Assembly: GCA_963931865.1 (NCBI GenBank) | Contig: OZ007508.1 | Location: 19,174,762-19,238,761, forward strand | Length of the DNA stretch: 64,000 nt | Direction: 5' to 3' | DNA from: Axinella damicornis | Taxonomy: Eukaryota; Porifera; Demospongiae; Axinellida; Axinellidae | In this document: positions 1 to 10,800 of the stretch, piece by piece | Layout of the letters: each line of letters starts with the position of its first letter | How positions within the stretch are numbered: the first letter of the stretch is position 1 | The notes under the pieces: model-generated | Databases searched by the model: none | What the model was told of the DNA's origin: nothing | The model's input: the letters and a program-made list of their open reading frames with translations, nothing else | Position numbers and translations under genes: made by a program

Positions 1-3000
1 GAAATCACCAAAAACACAAAGATTCCAATCACAACTGCCCAGATGTACACCGGGATCCGTTTCACCGAGTTCTCATTGACTGACACACTTGTACTGCTCA
101 AATCATTTCCACAGTAGTCAGTGCTGTTCTGCAGCCCACTTCCGGACCCGCTTCCTGAGAAGGTATCGTTCAAACTTTCAGGTACTGGTACAGGTCCTGT
201 GATTTGATTGGAGAACGGTAGCAGCACACAAGCCGCTGCAAACACCAATACTGCTAATCTGAACGTCCATCGATAGCCCAAGCATTTGATAATCCAGGGG
301 AACACAAGGATCTGTGAAATGTACGAGAGTAGGTAAACCAACAGCTGGAAATGAAACAATAACGCCCCTCCCCTTACTACCTCTGTCCCTTCTCTCATGC
401 AAACACAACCAATAAGATGTCCCTATATGGTATGCGAGGAACGAGACTGTACAACTCTGAGACTACAGTGTATTCTTAGGATCACTACATGCAGCAGCAA
501 ACCACCATATGACACGTGCGGTGAGACCTCACCTGCCAGAAGGGCTGACACACACCGACAACCATCAGCACAACACCAATTTCACTGCTGTCCATTCTAT
601 AGCCGCCATGTTCATGGTATGTCACCATCAGCAACGGAAGCAGCTATACAGTGCAATAGAGATGTTAGACTCTCACGTGGATTTGGTACATTGGATTCAC
701 TAGCTCCTTGTCTTCATTGGCTAATTTGTACCACGTACAGCAACCTTGCAAAAGGCACCAAGTCCTACATAAACTATACTTCAGGATTTACATTTCAGGT
801 GGTGTTTCCTAATCTTATATAACATTTATTGAGCTGGTATAGTACTGGACTGCAAAGTGATCATGCATAACGTCACGTGTTGGTTTTCCTGATTCTCAAG
901 GTCAGCAACAAAAAATAAGTTTATGGTTTCTTTTGTTAAGGGGTAATGAATTCAAATGCATGTACCCTGGAATGTCACTATTCTTACATACCTCATTGCT
1001 TGTGATGGCAATGCAGGACATGAGTCCATAGAGCATTGTAGACAATAGCACTCTCCGGTCACGCATTACAGTGAGCAACATCTTCAATTTGGCAACCCCA
1101 GCCTTCAACTTCCCCACCACAAATGACCTAGTGTTGCGTGGAGTGCATTCTTCCTTGCAGTGTGTGCACCACGTCACACATGATATGCACTGCTTCTGGT
1201 AATGATGGGCCCTCTCTTTGGCTCTCACAGCAACCTTATAAGGAGCATAGTTCCTCACTCTATTTAGTAACCTCCTCCTTCTGTGCTTCTCGTGTTCCGG
1301 AACACGGAGCAAGAGCTCAACATCCGAAGATTCTGCTGACACAATCTCATAATCTGACTGGCTATCAATGTCACTCTCCGCAATCAGATCGGAAGTACCA
1401 CTAAGTTGCTGCATTTCAGCATCAGAGTCTTCTCTCTCCACTTCCTCTCCATCTTGTGTCATCATTTCAATGTCTGAGTTACAGGAAACGTGAGAGCTGT
1501 CCGACTGACCACTCGCTCCTTCCTGCTCCCTTTGGCTACCACCCTTCTTCTTGGTGTGCAGTGTTTCATCAAGGAATACATAAGCAACTGTTGACAATGC
1601 ATGCGGAGGTAAGGATATATTGTATACTTACTACCGGTACTTACTAAGCACGCACCAATGAGACTTAAAACGCTGATGCCTCCTCCCACCAAGCAGGGCA
1701 GCAGGTAGGGAAACGTGCAGAAGAAGGGCACTTGAAGGGCAGTATACTTGCTGGCTGGTTGGGCCAGGAAACCACCAGTTACCGCTCCCTGTGAGAACGC
1801 ACAATATTCTACACATTATAGTCATTTGATGCGTTCATAAATGAGTGCTAGAGAATTAAGCAAATATTTTTCAACTACGTATTCACTACAGCCAGCTGCA
1901 AGCACTCAATATACTATATACCGGGAAATTAATTTTGGCGGCCATTAAATTGGCGAAATGGCCTGAGGTATAAAATTTGGCAATTGTGACAGAAAATGAA
2001 TGACGTAACTATGAGCGGCACAATTTTGCAAGATCAAGAAGCCCAAGGACGAAGACAAATGAAGCAGAAAGTGCTGTCCGAGGCCATCACGTATTCAGCG
2101 GTATCTGGAGCCCCAAGACCGGAGAACAGCTAGTCTTAAGTTCAAAAGCGCATATAGGATGACTACAGCGCAAATGAGTCTCTCACTCCTTTGATTATTC
2201 TCCACTAATTGATTATTATTTTCCACTAACCGTAAGTCTGCTGATCCCTACAGTAGCCCCTACAATGGAAAATCCTGCGGCTTGATTTGTATCATCACAA
2301 ATCTATACAAGCAGAACAGATAAGTACATTACAATGTAAAACAGGTTGGCTGTTTTAACCGCAGAGTGGTTACCCTGGCAGCTGAAGAGAACTTTTCGTG
2401 CTGCTTATGGAGGCAGGCGACTCCTCACAGATGTTTAGTGGTCAGGATTATGGACAGCGTCTCCTCGGGCTGTCTTATGCAATCGCTCTCTTATACCAAA
2501 ATAAATTTCACATCACATGGCTCTTATACTAAAACTGTCTCTCCAGATGGCAGGATAGCCACTCCTTAGATAATTTTGTGTATCACATGCACCAAGAGCG
2601 CATGATGACATCGACATCATTATCGATGATGTTATCATGCGCTCTTGCATGCACAGATCAGGTTTAGTGGAAATAATTATACCAAAAATTAATACCAGTC
2701 ATTAATGAGACTTGCATCAACAACCTATCTAAAATCTAAGTCAGCAAATAATTACGTTGCGGTTCATTCCACATGGTAAGTTTGCGGAGTAGATGCCTAA
2801 CTAATTGGGATCAGGGATCAACTGGGATCTCAAAAAAAAAATTTTTTTTTTTTTAATGAAACTGACCATCATACTGAGACCTCCACCATAATTTCTACAC
2901 AGATACTATGAACAGAACATGAAATGGCTGTATCTTACTTCTGACACATAAGTTCTCACAACACCGAGGTTTCCGTTCAGTAATCCCCACAGAAACCTGC

Positions 3001-5626
3001 CCGCCACAGCCCAGCCAAAGTTCTGGGAAAATCCAAACAGCAGCTCCGAGAATATTGTCCCACACACGCCCAGCAACATCACTGGTCTCCTGCCCAGGAT
3101 GTCCGACAGCCATCCCCACGTCATGCTACCAGCAAAGTTGCCAATGAAGAAAGCACTTCCCAAGTACCCAGCCTTCTGGCCTGAGTAGGGTACCACAGAC
3201 CAAAATGTGCATGAAGTTTACTGTAAACTTGTAATTGAATGTACCCATACATTTGTCTAGTCACTCACCAATTTCTTGTCTGTTGAGTTCAGGGAAAAAG
3301 TCATGAACCATGAATGGCAGGAAGGGGAATATCATGTTGCTTCCTGGATGGAAGAGTAATTGCATAATTTATACATCATGCATGCACTCCTTATAGAGAA
3401 GGTATGATGGTATGTTAGTGAAATTCCAATGGAGGAAATAACTCCATTTCAAGCAACAACAACTTGTGACTTACAGTGACTTACCGAACTGATTAACAAA
3501 CAGCACAGCAGACAGAACAAGAATCTACAGGTAGATATAAACTATTATTAGCTCTCATTCCCGGGTTCTTGCAGGGGAGAAGTAGAGAGCCATAGCCTTG
3601 ACCCAGGCCTCTCCCACAGTGCTTTCATGACTATATTAGAACCAGGGTTCATAGGTCAAGTACGTGGTGAAGTAGCCATAGCGAAGGTATCATGCTCGTT
3701 TTGCTATCTGCACCTTCTCTCTCTGGGAGTGAAGCGGTCACACTTCCCTCACTTGGAGGTCAGCGTAGGGTTCGTCCCTCCTGCGGTGCTGGTTGCCGAG
3801 CACATTAGCGCGAGGCACTGAATGGGTGATCTATTCTCATGATCTGCATATGTACATACGTGCCGGCACCTGTCATGCCATTGCTCATGAATGTTGATAA
3901 CACTTAGGAATGTTGCAGTGAGGGCTTGGCGGTGCAAGATTTACAACCTTGAAACTCAGATCGGTGGACTGCCAAACTCAAGCAGCTACATATGGAGTCA
4001 AACAGTGGCACAGTCAACATCTGCAACTTCACAAAAGTCTCACATAGACAGAGGCTATGGTACAAGTAAGCGGGGCCTTCAGGGCTTGCAGAGCTAGCGC
4101 AGCTACATGTCGAGCCGAACAGTGAGCGTAATCGACATCTTTTCTCAGCTCCACACTCTCGAACTCTAGATCATGCCAGATGCTCGTAAGCACGTGGTCA
4201 GGTTACACGTATGCAAGCAGCGCACACAAGTGTTAGTGTTGGAGATGTAATGGAAGAAATGCGTGAGACTCGTGCAAAATGTGTAAGTTGAGCTCTCCAA
4301 CAACTGGGGAATTTGGCTTCCCCAGTTTATGGCACCCTGTGCTAATTAGCCCGCCGCTTCCACCACAGCACACTCATCTACCCACTTCTCCCACCAATTC
4401 TCTCCCTCCGCAGAAACAAATCCACCCTTGCGTATTTTGTATTCCTTCCATCCACTAGACATGCCATTAGTGACAGTACATTAATATCTGTATGCTTATA
4501 CAGTATTAGTCTAACAAGCTAGCCCTTCGCTTTCTCCAGCGCGTGATCGCTTTCAGTATGCGCACGCGGAGAAGTAAGGTCTAGAAACTTTGGACCACTT
4601 TACTCGGTACGAAAGAATGCGATTAAGCTTACATCACGTCCATTTACATCATATTAGTGCAACTGCAGTCAGTCGATTCCGGCCCGTTAACCTCATTAGC
4701 TGTTTGTATTTCTGTCTGTTTGGTCGTTGTGCAGGAGAACAGCAATCGCAGGCAACTTCAGACAGTCCTCAACGCTTATACCGAGCGATTTGAAAGATCA
4801 CCACGTGACAACTGCAATCTGATTGGCTCTACCCGATTTCGAGTAGAGAGTGGTCCAAAGATTCTAGACCCTCCTTTTCCCCATGATCCGTGCTGGGGAA
4901 AATTCGAGGAGCTAGCCCGGTAGACTAATACAGTATGTACACAGACTCTAACCTAGCCAGCCTCTCGTCACTACGGGGTGGTGAGAGGCTGGCGGCCAGA
5001 CTACTAACCTAGCCAGCCTCTCGTCACTACGGGGTGGTGAGAGGCTGGCGGCCAGACTACTAACCTAGCCAGCCTCTCGTCACTACGGGGTGGTGAGAGG
5101 CTGGCGGCCAGACTACTAACCTAGCCAGCCTCTCGTCACTATGGGGTGGTGAGAGGCTGGCGGCCAGACTACTAACCAAGGGGGTGACACTCCAATAGAT
5201 GCCATGGTCAGAGCTGTGACCGGGCTTATCAGCGAATCTTGACCCCATATACTAAGGAAGGGGTGGAGTCGCTATGCATTCTTCCGTATAGTATCGGCAG
5301 TCAAGCGGTCAACGGCTGAAATACAGCGCAGTCAAACGGTCAAGTCTTTTTGTGATACGGTCAAGTGGTCAAGCAGCAAAAATGACGGTCAAAATTTCTT
5401 GACCCCGGTTGCAGCTCTGACTTTGGCGTCAATGGGAGTGTCACCCCTTGTAACCCCAACCCAATGCCCTATGCCCTAACTGTACACGGAAATTTCATGC
5501 CTCTCATAACTCTTCACACGATTACTACACCACCCTGTACACTTTCATCAAGTGGCTCACCTTGCCCCAGGGCACAGGCGTAGCCTTGGGTCGCTCCCTA
5601 ACCTTTCGACAACACAAATTTGTCAT
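1..5626 (-). CDS. ZIFL1-like major facilitator superfamily transporter (partial, 9 exons)
   Basis: A membrane transporter of the MFS DHA1 type, resembling plant and fungal ZIFL/ZIF facilitators. Minus-strand exons are 5561-5626, 3485-3524, 3269-3343, 2939-3180, 2231-2302, 1632-1788, 992-1587, 533-643 and 1-344; all junctions are GT-AG and all phases agree. The start is ATG at 5626 (MTNLCCRKVRERP...), followed by TPVPWGK and helix 1. MFS motif A is clear (GWLSDILGRRPV in exon 4), as are the ZIFL-like pieces DDTNQA, GGFLAQPA, FPYLLP and FLDETLH. About 567 residues are present and the last helices lie beyond the left edge. Exon 7 (992-1587) carries a central cytoplasmic loop of about 150 residues, acidic then arginine-rich, longer than usual. 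In exon 6 the nearer GTAAGT (1644) breaks the frame; the second one (1631) fits. The substrate is unknown; plant relatives move zinc chelators or potassium. Confidence 0.85.
2593..2647. repeat. short near-perfect inverted repeat
   Basis: The arms read CAAGAGCGCATGAT outward from an ATCATTATCGATGAT-like centre, giving a 55-bp hairpin-capable sequence. It sits in the transporter intron between the exons at 2231-2302 and 2939-3180. It may be a tiny foldback element. The rest of this intron shows nothing else I can name. Confidence 0.6.
4948..5171. repeat. four tandem copies of a 56-bp hairpin unit
   Basis: Four head-to-tail 56-bp units start at 4948, 5004, 5060 and 5116, almost identical (one C/T change in the fourth). 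Each unit contains its own inverted repeat, CCAGCCTCTC before a short loop and GAGAGGCTGG after it. The array is a row of four potential stem-loops or cruciforms. Confidence 0.9.
5178..5451. mobile_element. inverted-repeat MITE, GTGACACTCCC family (copy 1)
   Basis: The left end reads CAAGGGGGTGACACTCC. The right end is its approximate inverse, GGGAGTGTCACCCCTTG. Second blocks near TCAGAGCTG are also inverted. The copies of TAAC outside both ends may be a 4-bp target duplication. The interior carries repeated GGTCAAGTGGTCAAG-like motifs, shared with the element at 16017-16455. There is no coding capacity. Confidence 0.65.
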
Positions 5627-6974
5627 GATAAGTTACCGAGAGACTAGACCAGAACCTCGTTCTCGAACTCCGTTCCATCATTACAGGTGGCGTGGGTACC
5701 AGACTACATGTAACTCCCAACCCCGAACAGCCAAGTCGAGTCGGAGACATTAACCGAATTCTTCCCACCACATTTTCAGTGCACACCACCTTCGTAGGTA
5801 CTCCTGTCCCACAACATTCGCTCTTCAGCGGCCAGACTTGGTGGGTGAGTGTACCATCCCGCCATTCTGCTTTCAGCTCTTTCACTTCACCTAAATTCGG
5901 AATTTTCTACTGCATTTTCAGCTTTCAGGTTATCTACGTGGACTGAACATCTCTGACGTCCCTGGTATTATTATATAGGGTACCTGATAACGCTGCGCTG
6001 CTGAGTCAGGTACTACGTCGCGCGCGGTAGTGCGGTAACGCTTTGAACTCAAACGCGGGAAACGGTTCATTGACCGGACATTGCTGCTGCCAAGACACCG
6101 ACAAAAGAAGTGAAAACGCGGACAGGTAACTTTGTGTTCCTCTTTTACTTTTGTGTTGTGCTGAACTGACTTCCTTTTAAGTCTGGTTGGCGGTAACAGC
6201 CTGTATTAACCTATTGAAGTGGCAAATTGGTAATAGTAAGCTAATGGGGTACTTCCCAACCGGGTTACCCTGAGCTTTGTATATGGAAAATTTCACTTAT
6301 TTTGCAGGATTTTGCTGTCTTGTGCAGGACAATTTTGATCCACTGCACAGCAGGGTAGTCTGGAGAGAATTTACAACGGACGAAAGAGGCTCCCTTTCTG
6401 CTTGAGGACACATTATAGCGCTTCCAATCGGGATGCCACTTGCATGGCCTTCTTGGACACCGGTTCTAACCGTTCTGACCCACTGGTACTGGCACTCATC
6501 TGCAGGTAGTAGTTTATCAGACAGACTTGCTTGTACGTAGTAAACGCCTAGGCCACGTGTATAATTTCCGGGACAATTTCGATTGTTTCGGGACAGCAGG
6601 ACAAAGGGTCAGTTTCCGGGACAGTCCCGGAAATTCCGGGATGGTTGGCAAGTATGGGTTTGTTTACAGTACTGAACTGGAAAGCGTTTCGCTATTGTAT
6701 TGTCCGTTTTGTGTTCCTGTAGCAACTGCATATGTAAGAGTTGGGCAAAGCTATGCTATTTCAAGTATCACTGACACATGGGTCTATATTCAATAGATGT
6801 GAAAACCATGCAGCATTGTTCATGTCCATAAGCAAGGGATTTGGGGGAGATAGTTTCGACACCTCTTTTGGGAGCAGCAGCAAAGACTGCCAGGTGCAGT
6901 AACCCACGACAAATGCGCTAGCTCCATGCATGGTAAGGTGGTGTCTCAACTTGAAGCTCCTGTCATCTGCAGCT
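5627..6974. promoter_or_regulatory. presumed promoter side of the transporter gene; CpG-containing stretch near 6010-6140
   Basis: This lies upstream of the transporter ATG. Around 6010-6140 CpG dinucleotides cluster (CGCGCGCGG, AACGCGGG), and a plus-strand CAG/GTAACT donor-like site follows near 6126. This could be a 5' exon of something reading rightward, perhaps the transposase relic. No TATA box or conserved ORF is evident, so the call is positional inference. Confidence 0.3.
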
Positions 6975-7475
6975 TACCATGCATTGGGCACTTCAGGGTT
7001 CGTAAAGCTTCCATCTGAAAGAACTTTACACATTTTATTAAGTCAAGGAGTGGCTTTTACGATGAACTGGACCAGCTGTTAGCTGATGAAGCTAAAGTTC
7101 GATGAAATGAAGCTGAAAGAAAGCCTGGTCTACGACAAGAATGAAAACCAAGTGATTGGGTTCATTGATCTCGGTGAACTTAACAATGATCTAGTCCGGC
7201 TTGAACAGAGTGAAGGTGACCAGCACCCACCAGTGGCAACACATATGTTAGCCCTAATGGTACGTGGAATCTTCACCAACCTTCGATTTCCATATGCATG
7301 CTCAATTCCCCACTGCTAACACAAATGCAGATTTTCTGTTCACAATTATCTGGGAAGCTAGCTGTTGAGAGACTGGAATTCCTCTGGTTCAAGGTTATGG
7401 TGGTTACTGGAGACGGAGCAGCCCCAAATCTTTCCGAATGCACTCCTCGAGCAGAACACATTATGCTACAAAACT
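6975..7475 (+). pseudogene. P-element/THAP9-type transposase relic
   Basis: Three consecutive reading-frame fragments match the RNase-H-like core of P-element/THAP9 transposases as I recall the family. These are KLPSERTL (about 7008-7030), then DEMKLKESLVYDK...GFIDLGELNNDL...HPPVATHMLALMVRGIF...FPYA (about 7100-7305), then RLEFLWFKVMVVTGDGAAPN (about 7365-7430). The frames are shifted relative to each other. A small GATGAA...GAAGCT duplication near 7085-7115 causes one shift. No THAP zinc finger or C-terminal part is visible nearby, so this is a dead fragment. Confidence 0.8.
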
Positions 7476-7807
7476 AAAAATCCTTACATTGATTCCCGCG
7501 ATTGAAGGCCTGAGGCCTGGGTCCAGTGACATGCATCTCACCGATTTCTAGCTATCAACTGACATTCAAGTTCCAGGCCAAACACTACAACCTGCAGCTG
7601 CCTGTAGATCCATGCACCAAGAATATTGTGTTCACTACATGTAATCTGTGCATTACTGAATACATTATTATTTGCTAAAAAAATTGTTATTATAGGTTCT
7701 GGTGAACTCTGGATATGAGGATGATGTGCATATAACAGCTTCATACATAAAAAAAAACAACGTACAAAATATTTACATAGAAATAGTATACAGTCATGCA
7801 TTTTGGT

Positions 7808-10800
7808 TTATGTCCCCGGGGACGGGGAGAGTAAGGCTGTTATCCTCCAAACAGAGTAGGCAAACAGAGGAAACGCTTCAGACACCTCAAGAAGTGAAGT
7901 ATCAAGTTCTGCCAGCTTTGTATACACTGGAGAGAAAGAGAGGAAAAGCAAAGAGGGGGGTGGAACATACATAAGACAGGAGCAGTAAAGGGAAAAAAGA
8001 GGAAGTGAGAGGAGCAGGAAAGGTAGCACAGTAGGGTAGACAATGTGTGAGAGAGAGGAAAGGGAGTGAGAGAAGCAGGAGAAGAAGCAACAGGGTATAG
8101 AGCATGACTTGTGAGAGAGGGAGGGAAGAGCGTGAGAGAGGAGCAGGAGAGGAAGCAGTAGGGTAGAGAGCATGACATGAGAGGGAGAGAGTGGAGCAGG
8201 AGAGGAAACAGCAGGGTAGAGAGCGTGTGGAAGGAGTGAAGAGGGGGAGCAGCAGGATAGAGACGGTGTGAGAGAAGGAGCGAGTCAGGGAGAGTGAATG
8301 GAGCAAGAGAGAGAGTAGCAGGAGAAGAAGAAAGGTAGAGAGCATGTGAGAGTGGGAGGAAAGGGAGGGGAGTGAGAGATGCACAGGAAAGGGAGGGGTA
8401 GGAGGGGAGTGAGAGATGCACAGGAGAGCGAGTAAGAGAATGAGCAGGAGAGGAAGCAGGAGGGTAGAGAGGGAGAGTCAGGGAGAAGAGGGTGAGACAG
8501 TGGAGCAAGAGAGGGAGGAGAGGAGTGATGAAGGGAGCATGGGAGTGAGTGAGTAGCAGGAGAGAGGAGGGAGACAATGGAGCAAGAGAGGGAGGAGAGG
8601 AGTGATGAAGGGAGCATGGGAGTGAGTGAGTAGCAGGAGAGAGGAGGGAGACAATGGAGCAAGAGAGGGAGGAGAGGAGTGATGAAGGGAGCATGGGAGT
8701 GAGTGAGTAGCAGGAGAGAGGAGGGAGAGGTACCCATGTTCTGGTAACCCCAAATGGAGGGTGGAAATGTGACAATTAACTAGATGCTCCATGTCATGTT
8801 AACCCTGTATGCCCCATTGAGATGGAAAACAAGCAAGTACCATTAATCATCCGTACACTATCCAGTACCTACCTTCCTGTGGAAGAGAAGTAGCATCGTA
8901 TGTTCTGAGCAAGGTTTCAAGAGCTCTCAGCACAGCTGCCATATTCTCTATCACATCAGCATCAACGCAGCTGCAGCCTAGGATGAGATACAAAGCAACT
9001 GTGAGACTCCAACAACAATGCCATCTCCGTTCACTACATGGCACGAACAGGGGAATGGCTTGTGCGTCAACACTCCCACCTTCCAAAACTTCACTCAGTG
9101 TATGGGTATATGCCATTGCTTGATTGGTCATCAGCCCCACTGCATGTTGGAACAGCCTGGGAACACGACACAGGGTGCAGATCAGGGATTGGACGCACAG
9201 CTGGTCACCCTGGGTGGGAGGAGGAAGGCGGAGTGAGACAGTAACGTGTTTGGAAAAAGATCTAGACATGTTATGACTCCTGAACCATTTGACTGAGACC
9301 ATCGAATGGATTGAATGGGGCTACCACACCAATACATTTGATAGTAAGGGCACACAAACCTCTACACCCCAGTGTTGCACCCGGCACACACACACCTACC
9401 TCCTCCACACCGCGCACACACCTACCTCCTCCACACCGCACACACACCTACCTCCTCCACACCAGACACACACCTACCTCCTCCACACCGCGCACACACC
9501 TACCTCCTCCACACCGCACACACACCTACCTCCTCCACACCGCACACACACCTACCTCTTCCACACCGCACACACACCTACCTCCTCCACACCAGACACA
9601 CACCTACCTCCTCCACACCGCACACACACCTACCTCCTCCACACCGCGCACACACCTACCTCCTCCACACCGCACACACACCTACCTCTTCCACACCGCA
9701 CACACACCTACCTCTTCCACACCGCACACACACCTACCTCCTCCACACCAGACACACACCTACCTCCTCCACACCTACCTCCTCCACACCGCGCACACAC
9801 CTACCTCCTCCACACCGCACACACACCTACCTCCTCCATACCTACCTTCTCCACACCCTGGTGCTGCACCAGCCTCTCAGTAAGGGAACTGATGAGTGAG
9901 GCACAGGCCTCTGTGAGTTCAGACTCAAACGGTGACAGAACAGGCATCTGTAGAATATCTGCAGATGAGAATAGTTGGTTATGACCCTTATATCATAAAG
10001 AGAACCCCATTTGTACATTGGCTTCATTTCTTGACGAAGGACTGACCAGCTGCAGGGTTGTTTCATCCAGTGGGGACCCAAACATATTAAAGCTTCCCCC
10101 CAAACAGATGCCAATCAAATTAATAACTAGGCGAAGAGACAAGGATGAAGAACAACCACAAACAGTTGTCATGGCAACACAACAACAACCAAGTTACACA
10201 GCTAAGCACACCCACATGCCCAGTCCGAGTGCTGAACTCCCCCCCCCCCCCCCCCCCCCCCCCCCCCACAAATTTTAATCCGAGATGAAACCCTGCTGAC
10301 TACTACATCTAGCATGATGGCTAACTTTATGAACAGCGGTACGCTACACTGAAAAGGTCATGTGCTAACTACCATGTGTGATTCCGAAAGGGGTATACAG
10401 CCAAACAACTGATAAGACATTCTGTTCCTGATACCAGTCGAGGCGGTTCTTTTATCGTCATTTCAACTTCCTGTCATGATTGTGTTGAGTATGACGCCTG
10501 TAAATGCCTCAGCTAACCTGCTTCAAGCAATTTTTGGCCAACAGACAGACAGACAGACAGACACGAAGCCTTTGTTTTACCCCTGCTGCACATGCGTGCA
10601 CGGGGTAATAAAGCTCTACTGATGTGAAGATGATGCATGCTGGTGTAGTGGTGTCAAAGCACGAACAAAAGTGAGGTACGTTTTATGCCAAACTTGGCAC
10701 ATTTTGGAAACCATTCTCTACCAATTATGGCACAATTTGACATGCCAATTTAGGAACAGGAGCGCTACCTCATTATGCACTCCTGTTTGGAATTATAACC

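Larger units (their letters stand above)
3525..5560. other. first intron of the transporter gene, with a hairpin tandem repeat and a MITE
   Basis: This 2-kb intron separates the 22-codon first exon from helix 1. It holds the 56-bp hairpin array (4948-5171) and the inverted-repeat element (5178-5451) described separately. I see no other coding exon that fits the flanking phases. Confidence 0.6.

Noticed and set aside
1921..2150. GGCGGCCATTAAATTGGCGAAA motif and a 40-codon plus-strand frame (MSGTILQDQ...)
   Set aside because: It looks like a degraded AT-rich repeat in a transporter intron. No matching inverse end was found and the frame is too short to support.
7808..8792. Minus-strand frames of 100-311 codons, leucine/serine/proline-rich
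   Set aside because: They read through the pyrimidine tract of a MEI4 intron. Only 7808-7926 is an exon.
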